Source of the DNA: Trichomonas vaginalis G3
Lineage: Eukaryota; Parabasalia; Trichomonadida; Trichomonadidae
NCBI RefSeq assembly: GCF_026262505.1
Contig: NC_067208.1
Span: 15,261,962 to 15,325,961 of the forward strand
Reading direction: 5' to 3'
Length of the DNA: 64,000 nt
In this document: piece after piece, positions 1 through 9,900 of the stretch
Layout of the letters: each line of letters begins with the position of its first letter
How positions within the stretch are numbered: position 1 is the first letter of the stretch
The notes under the pieces: model-generated
Databases searched by the model: none
Told to the model about the DNA's origin: nothing
What the model saw: only the letters and a program-made list of their open reading frames with translations
Translations under genes and position numbers: made by a program

Positions 1-1
1 T

Positions 2-610
2 ATCAATTGTGGTTGTCCTGAGAGTTTTGCTTGCCATAGAGGTGGCGGAAGCAAAATGCAATTAGAATCAGCAGTTGATGTCGTCAAGACACTTAAAATG
101 AATTCGCCTTTACCAATTAGCGTTAAAATGAGGGTTAAAGACACAGTTGAAGAATCTCTTCAATTTGCTAAAGCAATGGTCGATGCAGGTGCAGTAGCAA
201 TTACAGTGCATGGTAGACTTGCTGCCGATAAGAGACATGGCTCCGTAGACTACGAACACATGAAAGAAATTTTTGATAACATTAATTGCGCAAAAATCGG
301 AAACGGAGGCATTTGCAACAAAGCAGATGCCGCAGAAATGCGAGTTAAGACAGGCTGCGACTCAATAATGATCGCAACAGCTGCATTAAAGAATCCATCA
401 GTTTTTTCAAATACTCCAGTCCATGCTGCTGAAGTTTTAAACAAAGTTTACCAAATTGGAACATCCCATGGCGAAAAATACGTCGATGCTGAGTTTAATA
501 TCAAAAATATTATTACCGGCACAAAAGATCCAGTCAGAGCCATTGAAAGAGAACTTGGACCACTTAAGGAATGGGAAGATTTCCACAAACTCTTAGTTAA
601 GTATATTTAA
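2..610 (+). CDS. tRNA-dihydrouridine synthase (Dus2-like), 5' end outside window
   Basis: Flavoenzyme that reduces uridine to dihydrouridine in the tRNA D-loop. The frame is open from base 2 and reads INCGCPESFACHRGGGSKMQ, which matches the Dus signature (NxGCP, whose Cys is the catalytic acid, followed by a GG-rich stretch). It continues with SVKMRVKD, then the FMN/tRNA-binding segment AVAITVHGR, then GNGGI and a helical C-terminus. The HGR...HGSVDYE spacing looks most like Dus2 (position U20). The start codon lies upstream of the window, so only the C-terminal 202 residues are seen. The ATG at 56 is internal. The stop TAA is followed by AT-rich 3' sequence and the gene is convergent with the RecQ gene. 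Family is sure; subfamily is probable. Confidence 0.85.
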   Translation: MNCGCPESFACHRGGGSKMQLESAVDVVKTLKMNSPLPISVKMRVKDTVEESLQFAKAMVDAGAVAITVHGRLAADKRHGSVDYEHMKEIFDNINCAKIGNGGICNKADAAEMRVKTGCDSIMIATAALKNPSVFSNTPVHAAEVLNKVYQIGTSHGEKYVDAEFNIKNIITGTKDPVRAIERELGPLKEWEDFHKLLVKYI

Positions 611-1124
611 TTTTATAAAGTGTTTATTTTTTAAATATTTATTTGCAAAATAGCTTTTTAAGGCAAAATATATACATATTCGTGTTTCCCTTTGATAACT
701 TTTTTGAGATATGATTAAAATTTTCTGCAAAATTAGCATTAAAGTTCTGCAAAAGCACCTTTTCCCACTCTTTAGACACTATATATTTCATTAAGTAGTT
801 GTTGTTCATATAACTTAGTTTAATAATTGAAGGTTTAAGACTTCATGTGCATTACTTTTGTCAAGGAATTGGATATGTTATTCATATATGTTCATGGATA
901 TATATTGCTAAAAAGAATGTCTAATAAATCTCTTTAGAAGATGATATATTGCACTTAAATAATCTCATAAATTGATGATATTAATATGTCATGTTAGAAT
1001 CTAGTGAAAGCTAAAGATAAAGATTAACATTTTCAATTTCAACAATAGGAATGATTTTAGATTTTCGAATAAGAAAACATACAAATAATAAATTAATAAT
1101 AAAATTAATTGGTCAATGAGACTA
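611..1124. other. intergenic, AT-rich, convergent 3' ends
   Basis: Gap between two convergent genes. It contains only AT-rich sequence with short homopolymers; I see no open frame, RNA gene or repeat that I can support. Confidence 0.5.
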
Positions 1125-4100
1125 TTATTGGCTTCCATTTTGTGCCATTTGTGTAAAGACTTGGGCAAGCCATGCAGCAACTTCTGGTGTAATGTTCTTT
1201 GGAGGTGGAGGAATTCCAGCTCCCATTTGATCCATTGCTTGTCTTGGAGGAGTTGGAGCAGGAGAAATCTCACTTCTTTGAGGAGTTTGAGGCTCTTTTG
1301 ACTGAGAAACAACTGGAGTTGATGGTATCTGCTTCTGGGAAATGTTATTTTGTAATATAGCAGGTGAAGGAGAGTTAGGAATATTGTTTTGTTGAGCAGG
1401 TGTATTGATAGGCTTAACAGGAGTAGAAGGAACTTCTTCAACACTTGAATCAGAATCAATTAAATATGTTTCTGGATGATGAATAGGTTTAAATGGTGGT
1501 GGTGTGGGCTTTGGTGGAGCTTGCTGCTGAGTAGGAGTTTGCATTTGTTGTCGCTCCTCTTCAACAATTTCTTCTGGAATTGGGGCAATATAATGTTTTG
1601 GTTTTTGTTGTGGAGTAGAATTTGCTTGAGCTTTTTGTTGCTGTGCCATTGCAATGTTTGCAGCAATGATATTTTGAGGAATCTGAACAATTGTTGGAGA
1701 TTTCTTTGGTGTCGAGTTTGCAGTATTTTTCTTTTCTCTCTGAGATGAAGCAGTAATTTCTTCAAAATCTGGAGCAGGAACTGTTCTTGGTGGAGGCATT
1801 TGATAATTAATGGCTTGGCTTTCAAGATATTTGGCTTGTCGATTCTTTGGCTTGTTTTGAGAATGAGGCGGAGTATGACCTACAGGTATAACAATATCCA
1901 AATCTGGAGGTAGAGTCTGCGGAACTTTTGGAATATTTGGCTTTGGAATATTCTGCTGAGATGGATAACTTTGAGGAGTTTGAACTGGTCGTTGTTGCGT
2001 TGAAGGAGTATTAGGTTGCACTGTGATAGGAGCATTAGGTTGTCTGATTGGAACTTGCTGATTTGATGCTGGAATATTTTGTTGAACAGATGAGTTTTGT
2101 TGATTTGGAATGTTCCTAGGCATAGTTCCAGAAGTTGGCGGAATGACTGGTTGTTTCATAGGAATAACAGGAACATTCTGCTGTTGAGGAGGATTAATTG
2201 AAACATTCTGCTGCTGAGAAGGATTAATTGAAACATTTTGTTGAGGAGGATTAACTAGAACATTTTGTTGAGGAGGATTAACTGGTATACTTTGTTGAGG
2301 AGGAATAGTTGGAATATTTGGTGACTGTTGCTGGGGTTGAGGAAGTGGCAAAGAAACTGAACTTTGCTGTTGAGTTTGATCTTCAGTGGCTTGAGTTTCT
2401 GACTGAGCATTCTTCTTCTTTCTTCCTCTAGTTTTCCTTGGAGTCTGCTGGACTGGTGGAGGAGGTGGTGGAATCTGTTGTTGTGAAGGAATTGCTGATG
2501 GAGTAATGTGTCCTTGATATTTATGAAGATTCGATTGAATTCCTTCAGGATTGAATTGACCGCTATTCAAAACATTTAATATTGCATGACCAAGTCGATC
2601 CATTCTTCCTTTATTCATAACCTTCATCTTCTTCAACTCTTCTGTAGTCTTTGGCTTAATTTTAGCGATGAGTTGCAGCATTGTTGAAGGCATAAATGAT
2701 TCTCTGTTTGCATCTTGAATAAGGAAATCTCTCATCTTTACCAATTCCTTGAATATGAACATGTCTTCTCTTGATAATTCATCGCCTTCGCTTTCAACAT
2801 ATTCTGCATAAATAAATGGTTGCAAATTTTGAACTTTTGTTTGAAATCCATCAGAAGCATTGAAAAACTCTATGACTCCATATTGTGAATCATGATTTTC
2901 CATTTTCAAAACATTTCTTCTTAGTAATTCTTGCAAACATTGATGAATAAAAATTTTCTTCGCTCCTCTAAGTTCAACTCCTAAACCATATTCAGGGAGA
3001 TTGTTATCTCTTGAATCTGTAACTTTTTTGGCTTTGGAACCAACATAAACATCAATAATATAATTTGTCGTTGCATATGGAGATGACTTGCGTTTCTTAT
3101 TGATATCATTAACCAAATTCGCAATATTCTTCATATGCGCTGTCAAATCATATTCGATTTTAGCTCGATTGAGATTCTGTTTTTGACAATTATCACATGT
3201 CATACCACAGTTATCCGGATCGAATTGTTCTCCGAAATAAGACAAAAGCAAAACTCTTCTGCATGTTGTTTTATCTAAGCCATATTCTGCCATATGTTCT
3301 AATAGATTTTCTTCAACTTCCAATCTGTCTTTATTCTTTATTTGTTCTTCGCTTTCAGTATAAGAAATTAGTCTATGAACTCTTGCTTTATCACCCATAG
3401 AAAAGAACAAAAGGCAGTGACTTTGTTTACCATCACGTCCAGCTCTTCCACTTTCTTGATAATAAGCTTCTAGTGATCTTGGCATTGTCATATGAATGAC
3501 ATATCTAACATCAGGTTTATCAATACCCATTCCAAATGCTAGTGTTGCAACAATGACTCTGATTTGGTTATTCATCCACATTTCTTGAACTTTCTTACGA
3601 TCGGCATTTTCCATTTTTCCATGGTAATAAGCAGTATTAAATCCTTTAGTATTCATGTACTGGGATAAATTAACTGTTTCGGGTGTTGTCATACAAAAGA
3701 TGATTCCTGTGGAATTCTCATACCCATGTGCTTTGATCCATCTAATCATTTCATCCTTTGAATTTTCTTCTTTTTGAATGACTTCGTAGAAAATATTTGG
3801 TCTGTTGAAAGATGATTTGAAAACGTGGCAATTCCTAATATTAAGAATTTCTTTGATATCTCTTTGTACTGCATCTGTTGCTGTAGCTGTCAACGCCATG
3901 ATTGGAATATCAGGATACATTGTCTTCAAAACTCCAAGTTGAGTGTAATCAGGACGAAAATCATGTCCCCATTGGCTTACACAGTGAGCTTTATCAATAA
4001 CAAATCTTGTTAATCTCTTCTTCTCATAGATAGAACCAATGAATCTTGTATTTATTGAGCCCATCATGATTTTCTCTGGAGTCATAAATAAGAATCTTAA

Positions 4101-5468
4101 TCTTCCATTATTTATCTTTCTAACTATTTCATTATAGTCTGCTGCTGTTGTTTCTTGGCCATATGCCATTGCATCAAGTCCTAATTCTGTTAATGATCGA
4201 ACTTGATCTTGAATTAAAGAAATTAAAGGAGAAATTACAATGGTAACACCCATTTGAATGAATCCAGGAAGCTGGTAACAAAGAGATTTTCCACCTCCTG
4301 TTGGCATTAATACGAAAACATCTTCGCCATTTAAGGCTGCTGCAATTGCATCCCTTTGACGGCCTCTAAAATGAGAATGCTTAAAGACTTTCTTGTTAAC
4401 TTCATTTATTTTCGTTTCTAAAGCTGGTGAAATACTAACCTGTATTTCATTATCGTTATCCATGAATCCATCAGCTTCTTCATCATCAATAAGATTTGGT
4501 GTATCTTCAACTTCACCTTCCAAATCATTGATCATGTACTTTGATGGTATTGGAAGGACGCTACCTGTTTGAATTATCGGACCAGACGAATTTCCATCAT
4601 TTAATAACAAACGAGAACTTACCAATTGACTACTTTCGCGATTTTGACTTCCAGTTGTGGAGTTATCTGCCACTACAGAGCTACTAACTACATTTTCAGT
4701 CGAATTCATTCTCTGACTTGCATTTGTCGAATTATCAGGAGTACCTTTAACACTTCCATCGATACTCTTATTGCTGTTACTACGCTGTGCAAGTTGAGCT
4801 TGCATTTCTTCGAAAGATTTCGGTGTAAATTTCGGAATCAGCGGAATATCAAAGTTATCAGCGCTAACTCGTCGAGCAGGCTTTGGAGAATCAAGAATCT
4901 CACCTGATTTTGTAGCTGGCTTTGGCGTTGCTGGAGTTTCCGGTACTAAATTTACTTTTTTATCAGGCAGCTTAGTTTTCGGTGAATACAAATCTACAGT
5001 TTCACGAATTGTATTAACCAGTGAATCATCATCATGAATTACCTCATAAGGAGCTTCCTCCTTGATATCATTCGAATTACGGTTCGGTAATTCGGCTTTA
5101 GGAGTCTCAGTAATTCTATTTTCACGCGTATCAATTTTTGGAATTGCTGTGAATAGTTTTGGCTTTGGAGTTGAAGAATATTTTTTAGATTTTTGTACTT
5201 TTTCTTCAAATTGCTCCATTTGCTGGTATAGATATCTACGTTCAGCTCTTAGAGACTCGATTTCTGTATCCTCTGGATTATTCAAGAGTTTTTCTCGTAT
5301 TAGCATGTTAAGCGTTTCCATTTGTTGCTCGTAGTCAATAAGCTTTTTATCAAACCCAGTAAGCTCTGCGGTTGGTAAATTTTCGTTACTTTCAAAATTA
5401 TTTGTTTCAATTTTGGCTTGAATTGTATTATTTTCTTTTGAATCCGAACTATTTACTTGAGGTGTCAT
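1125..5468 (-). CDS. RecQ-family DNA helicase with altered DEAH box
   Basis: A 1447-residue RecQ/BLM-type 3'-5' DNA helicase. The N-terminal 360 residues are low complexity. The helicase core follows: motif 0 (HFRGRQRDAI), Walker A LMPTGGGKS (about 387-395), motif III ALTATAT, motif V VATLAFGMGIDKPDVR and motif VI ESGRAGRDGK. After the core come the zinc-binding cysteines (CGMTCDNC), an RQC winged helix and an HRDC-like segment (around 905-970), then about 480 residues rich in Gln and Pro with short tandem repeats (for example NPPQQQNV). Walker B reads IDKAH instead of the family's IDEAH (Lys493, codon 3990-3992), so ATP hydrolysis should be impaired if the sequence is correct. Start: ATG at 5466-5468, but the same frame is open further upstream beyond a single TAA (see the 5478-5861 entry). 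No Inr lies directly in front of this ATG. Family is certain; activity is doubtful. Confidence 0.9.
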   Translation of the reverse strand: MTPQVNSSDSKENNTIQAKIETNNFESNENLPTAELTGFDKKLIDYEQQMETLNMLIREKLLNNPEDTEIESLRAERRYLYQQMEQFEEKVQKSKKYSSTPKPKLFTAIPKIDTRENRITETPKAELPNRNSNDIKEEAPYEVIHDDDSLVNTIRETVDLYSPKTKLPDKKVNLVPETPATPKPATKSGEILDSPKPARRVSADNFDIPLIPKFTPKSFEEMQAQLAQRSNSNKSIDGSVKGTPDNSTNASQRMNSTENVVSSSVVADNSTTGSQNRESSQLVSSRLLLNDGNSSGPIIQTGSVLPIPSKYMINDLEGEVEDTPNLIDDEEADGFMDNDNEIQVSISPALETKINEVNKKVFKHSHFRGRQRDAIAAALNGEDVFVLMPTGGGKSLCYQLPGFIQMGVTIVISPLISLIQDQVRSLTELGLDAMAYGQETTAADYNEIVRKINNGRLRFLFMTPEKIMMGSINTRFIGSIYEKKRLTRFVIDKAHCVSQWGHDFRPDYTQLGVLKTMYPDIPIMALTATATDAVQRDIKEILNIRNCHVFKSSFNRPNIFYEVIQKEENSKDEMIRWIKAHGYENSTGIIFCMTTPETVNLSQYMNTKGFNTAYYHGKMENADRKKVQEMWMNNQIRVIVATLAFGMGIDKPDVRYVIHMTMPRSLEAYYQESGRAGRDGKQSHCLLFFSMGDKARVHRLISYTESEEQIKNKDRLEVEENLLEHMAEYGLDKTTCRRVLLLSYFGEQFDPDNCGMTCDNCQKQNLNRAKIEYDLTAHMKNIANLVNDINKKRKSSPYATTNYIIDVYVGSKAKKVTDSRDNNLPEYGLGVELRGAKKIFIHQCLQELLRRNVLKMENHDSQYGVIEFFNASDGFQTKVQNLQPFIYAEYVESEGDELSREDMFIFKELVKMRDFLIQDANRESFMPSTMLQLIAKIKPKTTEELKKMKVMNKGRMDRLGHAILNVLNSGQFNPEGIQSNLHKYQGHITPSAIPSQQQIPPPPPPVQQTPRKTRGRKKKNAQSETQATEDQTQQQSSVSLPLPQPQQQSPNIPTIPPQQSIPVNPPQQNVLVNPPQQNVSINPSQQQNVSINPPQQQNVPVIPMKQPVIPPTSGTMPRNIPNQQNSSVQQNIPASNQQVPIRQPNAPITVQPNTPSTQQRPVQTPQSYPSQQNIPKPNIPKVPQTLPPDLDIVIPVGHTPPHSQNKPKNRQAKYLESQAINYQMPPPRTVPAPDFEEITASSQREKKNTANSTPKKSPTIVQIPQNIIAANIAMAQQQKAQANSTPQQKPKHYIAPIPEEIVEEERQQMQTPTQQQAPPKPTPPPFKPIHHPETYLIDSDSSVEEVPSTPVKPINTPAQQNNIPNSPSPAILQNNISQKQIPSTPVVSQSKEPQTPQRSEISPAPTPPRQAMDQMGAGIPPPPKNITPEVAAWLAQVFTQMAQNGSQ

Positions 5469-5477
5469 GGGTGTTGG

Positions 5478-5861
5478 TTATAATTTTTCTGTTTTGGGAA
5501 TATTTTGTAAATTATTTTGCGATATATTTGTAATTTCTGTCTTTTGGTTCGTATTTGTCAGATTCTTAGGTGTGTTTATTGCAGAAGATGTTGTATTTTG
5601 ATTTGAATGAAAATTCGAAATTATTTTTTGCAGAAATCCATTTTTGTCAATAAATTCTGTCCCAGGTTGCTGAAGTTTTGAGTTATTATTAAGATGTTTC
5701 TCGTATTTAATCCCTGACTTTTCTTGTAATAACTCGATATTGCGATCTGGTTTTTGGAAATTTTGATTGTTTGAAAAAACAAACCCTTCCCTGAATTCTG
5801 ACTCATAATTATCTCCAAAATCTGAGAGAAGAGATGAGAAATTGCTGTCAACTTTCTTCAT
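5478..5861 (-). CDS. 127-residue frame upstream of and in frame with RecQ
   Basis: Polar, Asn/Gln/Ser-rich 127-residue frame starting MKKVDSNFSS and ending PKTEKL. Its TAA (5478-5480) is followed by three sense codons and then the RecQ ATG in the same frame. The composition matches the low-complexity RecQ N-terminus, so this is probably the original start of the RecQ gene, now separated by one stop, rather than an independent gene. The alternatives are an upstream ORF that lowers RecQ translation, stop read-through, or a base error. An Inr-like TCAAAA lies upstream of its ATG, whereas none is evident in front of the RecQ ATG. Confidence 0.5.
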   Translation of the reverse strand: MKKVDSNFSSLLSDFGDNYESEFREGFVFSNNQNFQKPDRNIELLQEKSGIKYEKHLNNNSKLQQPGTEFIDKNGFLQKIISNFHSNQNTTSSAINTPKNLTNTNQKTEITNISQNNLQNIPKTEKL

Positions 5862-5868
5862 TTCTTCC

Positions 5869-6581
5869 CTCAGATCGATTCTTTAAATTTTTTGAGAACT
5901 TTACGTCAAAATCCCCGCCTTTTTTTGCTTACAATTAATCATGATTCTGAGTGATAAATTTATCATGGTGTGTTAGATTTGGGGAGTAAAGATGATTCCC
6001 TACCATTTCTCCATTAAACCAGATATATTGATCATATTTTTGAACTTATCCTTATAAAATTAAAAGATGCCTCCTTGTATCTCTTCAATGCTACTAAGTA
6101 CTTTATAATCAACGGCCACTACCACAGTTTCATATTATTAGGTTTCAAGAATCCAAAATTAGAAAAACAGACATATATTTATAGTTTGTCATGCTCTGGA
6201 TATATCAAACTTTTTTGAGTAATTGTATCTTTCAGTAGAAGAAGTCTGTATAACAATCGATTGGAGAATCTCCCAAATTTAATTCATGATGTGACTGTTT
6301 GAATAGTATGATAGTATTTATTGTCTAAACAATATAAGATAACGCAATAAGAGTATCAGTACTCGGATCTTCACTTTTTTTGACAATCTATTGAAAAAGA
6401 AAATCTAATAATTAATTCATATTATATTTATTTAATAAATATCAATATTGAAATGATCGTCTCACAATTTTTGAGAACCTTCGAATCTGAAAATGCGAAA
6501 TCAGAATGAACACTATACGTTCATATTTTAATATTCAATTATATAAACCACCGTTCCTATCAAAAGATCTGACAGTTTTCA
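5869..6581. other. divergent intergenic region between RecQ and the PDI-like gene
   Basis: Promoter region for two divergent genes. On the plus side TCAAAAG at 6560-6566, 22 nt before the ATG at 6582, fits the trichomonad Inr. On the minus side a TCAAAAAA lies just upstream of 5861. A 14-bp perfect palindrome (5952-5965) is present. Nothing else was recognised. Confidence 0.4.
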
Positions 6582-7760
6582 ATGATCTGCTTTTTCCTTT
6601 TAAACTCTCTTTCAGTTAACACAATTACACTTAAAAACTACCAAAAATACTTCACAGAAGCAGAGCATAAACCCATTTTGGTTACACTAATCTCTCAATG
6701 GTGCCAGCATTGTTATCAATATAAACCTATTAAAGAAAAGATTGAAAGCCACTTCTCTAACAACAAAAATTTGACAATAGCAACAATAAATTGTGATTCA
6801 GACACTAAATTATGCGATAAATTTCCAGGAACAGGTACTCCACGAATCTATTTTACCACTTCTTCAATAGAAAAGGCAGAGAAATTCGAGGAATCGAGAA
6901 CATATGAAGAAGTAAAGGCATTTATAGAAAGGCATATCGAGCCGACAGTTATACAGATAAAATCTAAAGAACAATTAGCTAACAAATTGAAAGAAAACAT
7001 CAACACATCAATATTTATCTGTCAAGATCTTAGCGGATCTCATATGAGCGATTTTTATTTAAAACTTGCCAACAAATATAATTCTTACCCTGTTAAGTTT
7101 CTGAACCTTACGTATCAAAAATACAAATCAGCAGATCCAATTATTGCATATTACTACAGTCCTGCAAAAATCGAATATACAATAAATTCTTCAAATTCTT
7201 TCAATAAGATCGAAAGATTTATTCTCGAACACATATACCCTCCATTTGGTATTGCATCTAAGTCATTCTTTGATATACAAGTTCAGCTTAAAGAACCTTT
7301 CCTTGTTATCGAAGATACGAAACACAAATATACCAATCGCTTAATTTCCTATTCAAAAGATTTCCCAGAAGGTTTTAAGTCAGTCGAAATAGATTGCACG
7401 GAGTATACGAAGTTTTGTAAAGAAATTGAATACGATCCAGAGCAAAAGCCATGGATTTCAATAGTAAATCTGAACAGAAAAGTATACTATCACTTTAAGG
7501 GTGATTTCAGCAACAAAAAAGAGTTCGTTAACTGGGTATCAGATTCTTGGAATGGGATTACGAAAGAAGAAGGTATTGGTGCAGGATTCCAAGGCAAAAT
7601 AAGAGTTTATGTAATGCCAGTTGTTCTTGATTATGTGTTTTGGATTAAGTTTGTTGGAGGAATTTCAATTATTGTCTTGCTTTATAAATTATGGATTGCA
7701 GTTCATCAAATACGAGATTTAAAGCGTAGGTGTTCTTATGATCAATGCGGATTTAAGTGA
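6582..7760 (+). CDS. PDI/TMX-like ER membrane thioredoxin protein
   Basis: A 392-residue secretory-pathway thiol-disulfide protein. Residues 1-13 form a hydrophobic signal sequence. A thioredoxin fold follows with the redox motif WCQHC (C41, C44) and the cis-proline segment FPGTGTPRIYF. Two more thioredoxin-like stretches of low similarity (about 115-330) lack a CxxC. A single membrane span lies near residues 350-375, followed by a short basic tail (RDLKRRCSYDQCGFK) with no KDEL. This matches membrane-anchored PDI relatives (TMX3 type), which form or isomerise disulfides in the ER lumen. A start at 6582 gives a proper signal peptide. It stands alone, with long gaps on both sides. Family is good; substrates are unknown. 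Confidence 0.8.
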   Translation: MICFFLLNSLSVNTITLKNYQKYFTEAEHKPILVTLISQWCQHCYQYKPIKEKIESHFSNNKNLTIATINCDSDTKLCDKFPGTGTPRIYFTTSSIEKAEKFEESRTYEEVKAFIERHIEPTVIQIKSKEQLANKLKENINTSIFICQDLSGSHMSDFYLKLANKYNSYPVKFLNLTYQKYKSADPIIAYYYSPAKIEYTINSSNSFNKIERFILEHIYPPFGIASKSFFDIQVQLKEPFLVIEDTKHKYTNRLISYSKDFPEGFKSVEIDCTEYTKFCKEIEYDPEQKPWISIVNLNRKVYYHFKGDFSNKKEFVNWVSDSWNGITKEEGIGAGFQGKIRVYVMPVVLDYVFWIKFVGGISIIVLLYKLWIAVHQIRDLKRRCSYDQCGFK

Positions 7761-8566
7761 AATTATGTTTTTAACTTTATATGTTTGTAAATTTCTTGTT
7801 TTTTTACGAATAAAGTTTCATCATTTCACTTTATTTTGAATTCATTTCAAATTTGAGTTACAATTTCCATACCAGTACCATGAAACCTTTTAAAATAAAG
7901 ACAAATTAGACTGACTTTTCAAGGTACTAAGTGTTTGCGGCTTATCTTCCGAAACAAATAAGAGAACCTCATTAAAAGGCTGAATTAAGACGAGTTTGGT
8001 GAAATTGTGAATAATATTTCAAAATCAATAAAAATTAAAACAGTGAAATTGTATATTTTAATATAAACTTCAATTATAAACCATATTTATGTTTCCAAAA
8101 ATTTTATATTTCTTCAATTTTCATGATAAAATCGTAGTTTTCCTTTTTATTTTTAAATTTTTGAATTTTTTTTTGGAATTTGAAGAATGGGATTTAAAGG
8201 AGTGTATAATTACTAATAGGATTACTTATATGAATATACTCATTTGCTTTTATTAAATGATAATCTCTCTCATTTTTTGATAAAATCTTTTTCATATTTC
8301 TGTTGATAAAACACTTTTAGCACACACGTTGTATAAAAATGTATTTTGCTATTAAAATTAATCTGATTGTAGCTGCCACCATATGATAATACCTCCTTGA
8401 AATGCTATTTAAAATCAATTTCCATTTTTCTGGTGAATCTATTAGTGGAAGAAAATCAATCCGCATACGTACAGTATATGCACTATCATTCTACAACTAA
8501 TGCGAATGATGTATTTTCAATGTAAAATTTTTATTCGGCACTTTTTTTGCTCGTTTTGATAAGAAA
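7761..8566. other. intergenic, AT-rich
   Basis: About 800 bases of AT-rich sequence with T-runs and no coding frame longer than noise. A TCA-type initiator candidate (TTTTCAATG, 8517) lies 48 nt before the next start codon. No repeat or RNA gene was recognised. Confidence 0.4.
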
Positions 8567-9538
8567 ATGAATAGGCTTCCGACATCGAGATTCGAACCGC
8601 AGGACTTCATTGGCACGATGAATCCGGAAGCTCTTAAACTTCCTGCTCTTCAGAATAAAAAAAAGCCACATCCTTACGAAAAATTCGCAGATTTAGCTTT
8701 ACAAATCGATAATATTGTGAAACAAATTGATGAAGAACAAGAAAAAATAGATAACATGCTAGCATCAGATAAACCAACCCCATTTTGCACATTCAAAAAG
8801 TGGTTACTAGACTTTGAAGAAAGAATCAAAGAAAGAGACAACGAATTGAATATTTTTTCGAAGCATCTCACATCATTTAGAGAGAAAGTCGATCCTACAT
8901 TTGTGGAGGTAGATAGTGCCAATGAAAAAACTCCATCTTATGATACAATTTCCTATTCATTGCTTGTTTCAAATGAACAGCGTAATTTCTTTTCAAAACA
9001 AGATATTGTTCACCAAAATAATGAATTGAAGATCCTTATTCACGAACAACAGGAAGCTATTTCAAATTTACGTTCTCGTCTTAAAATCTTCGAAGATTTT
9101 CAGAATAAAAACGCCATTAAGCATACTATCGCATCTCTTAAACAAGGTACAACTCCTATGGCTTTGGCAGGAGCTGCACCAACAAGAGCAAATGAGCTCA
9201 GAGCAAAGCAGAAAATCCTTTCTGCAGAGCTTGTAGCACTTGTTAAGAAGAGAGTTGAGCTTCTAAAGAAGCATAATGAAGATCGCTACATGGCAAGACA
9301 CGAAAAATTATTAAATCAAAAGGCACTTACTATTCAGCGCATTTGGCGTGGTTATCTTGCACGTAAAGAGATCAAGCATCTCAACCAATGCGCTGTTCTT
9401 ATCCAGAAACATGTTAGAGGCTGGCTTGTTAGATATCAACAAAAGATGGCTATGGAAGACCTCATTGTTGAGGAACAAAAAGTTACAACGAAGCTATCTG
9501 AGAATAATTCTCCTAGAGAAGAAGCACCAAATGAATAA
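8567..9538 (+). CDS. IQ-motif coiled-coil protein, probable cytoskeletal/axonemal
   Basis: A 323-residue protein, mostly charged helix with coiled-coil stretches (about 40-75 and 145-250). Two adjacent IQ calmodulin-binding motifs follow (about 254-292: IQRIWRGYLARKE and IQKHVRGWLVRYQ), then a short acidic tail. Tandem IQ motifs bind calmodulin or centrin. Together with coiled coil they are common in axonemal and basal-body proteins of flagellates (DRC and IQC families), which would suit a trichomonad with several flagella. There is no signal peptide or membrane span. The ATG at 8567 is the first in frame. The next gene downstream is also a coiled-coil protein of likely cytoskeletal role, but the 360-bp gap argues for separate transcripts. 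The exact orthologue is not recognised. Confidence 0.75.
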   Translation: MNRLPTSRFEPQDFIGTMNPEALKLPALQNKKKPHPYEKFADLALQIDNIVKQIDEEQEKIDNMLASDKPTPFCTFKKWLLDFEERIKERDNELNIFSKHLTSFREKVDPTFVEVDSANEKTPSYDTISYSLLVSNEQRNFFSKQDIVHQNNELKILIHEQQEAISNLRSRLKIFEDFQNKNAIKHTIASLKQGTTPMALAGAAPTRANELRAKQKILSAELVALVKKRVELLKKHNEDRYMARHEKLLNQKALTIQRIWRGYLARKEIKHLNQCAVLIQKHVRGWLVRYQQKMAMEDLIVEEQKVTTKLSENNSPREEAPNE

Positions 9539-9900
9539 TTTTTGTTTGATTTTTTTGTTTTTATTATAAATTGTTTGAGTTCTTTTTATACACCCTATTT
9601 TTCAGCAGATCTCATAGTTTTATACAATGAAATGTATACAATTTTTCTTATTTCACTTAGAAAAATTTGTTAATTGGAAAAACAACATGAAATAATTTCT
9701 ATATTCAAATAGTTAAATCGATTAGTTAGATACACAACTTGGGATATGTTGTTTTGGAATTTCATATCTTTCAATTTCTTGAATTCTTGCATTTTTCTCA
9801 GTAAAAATTCTCATCCATTGCAATGTAATGCATAAAATCCTATTTTGATGGGAAATTATTATCCCTACTTATTGTACGTTATTTAATTTCCTGCGTAGAA
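9539..9900. other. short intergenic region
   Basis: About 360 AT-rich bases between two same-strand genes. No frame, repeat or clear Inr was seen near the ATG at 9901. Confidence 0.4.

Noticed and set aside
1001-1825. Two minus-strand frames of 152 and 121 codons
   Set aside because: Shadow frames of the Gln/Pro-rich RecQ tail; Leu-rich repeats result from reading CAA/CCA repeats out of frame.
5952-5965. 14-bp palindrome TGATAAATTTATCA
   Set aside because: Short AT palindromes are expected by chance in this composition; no second copy was seen.
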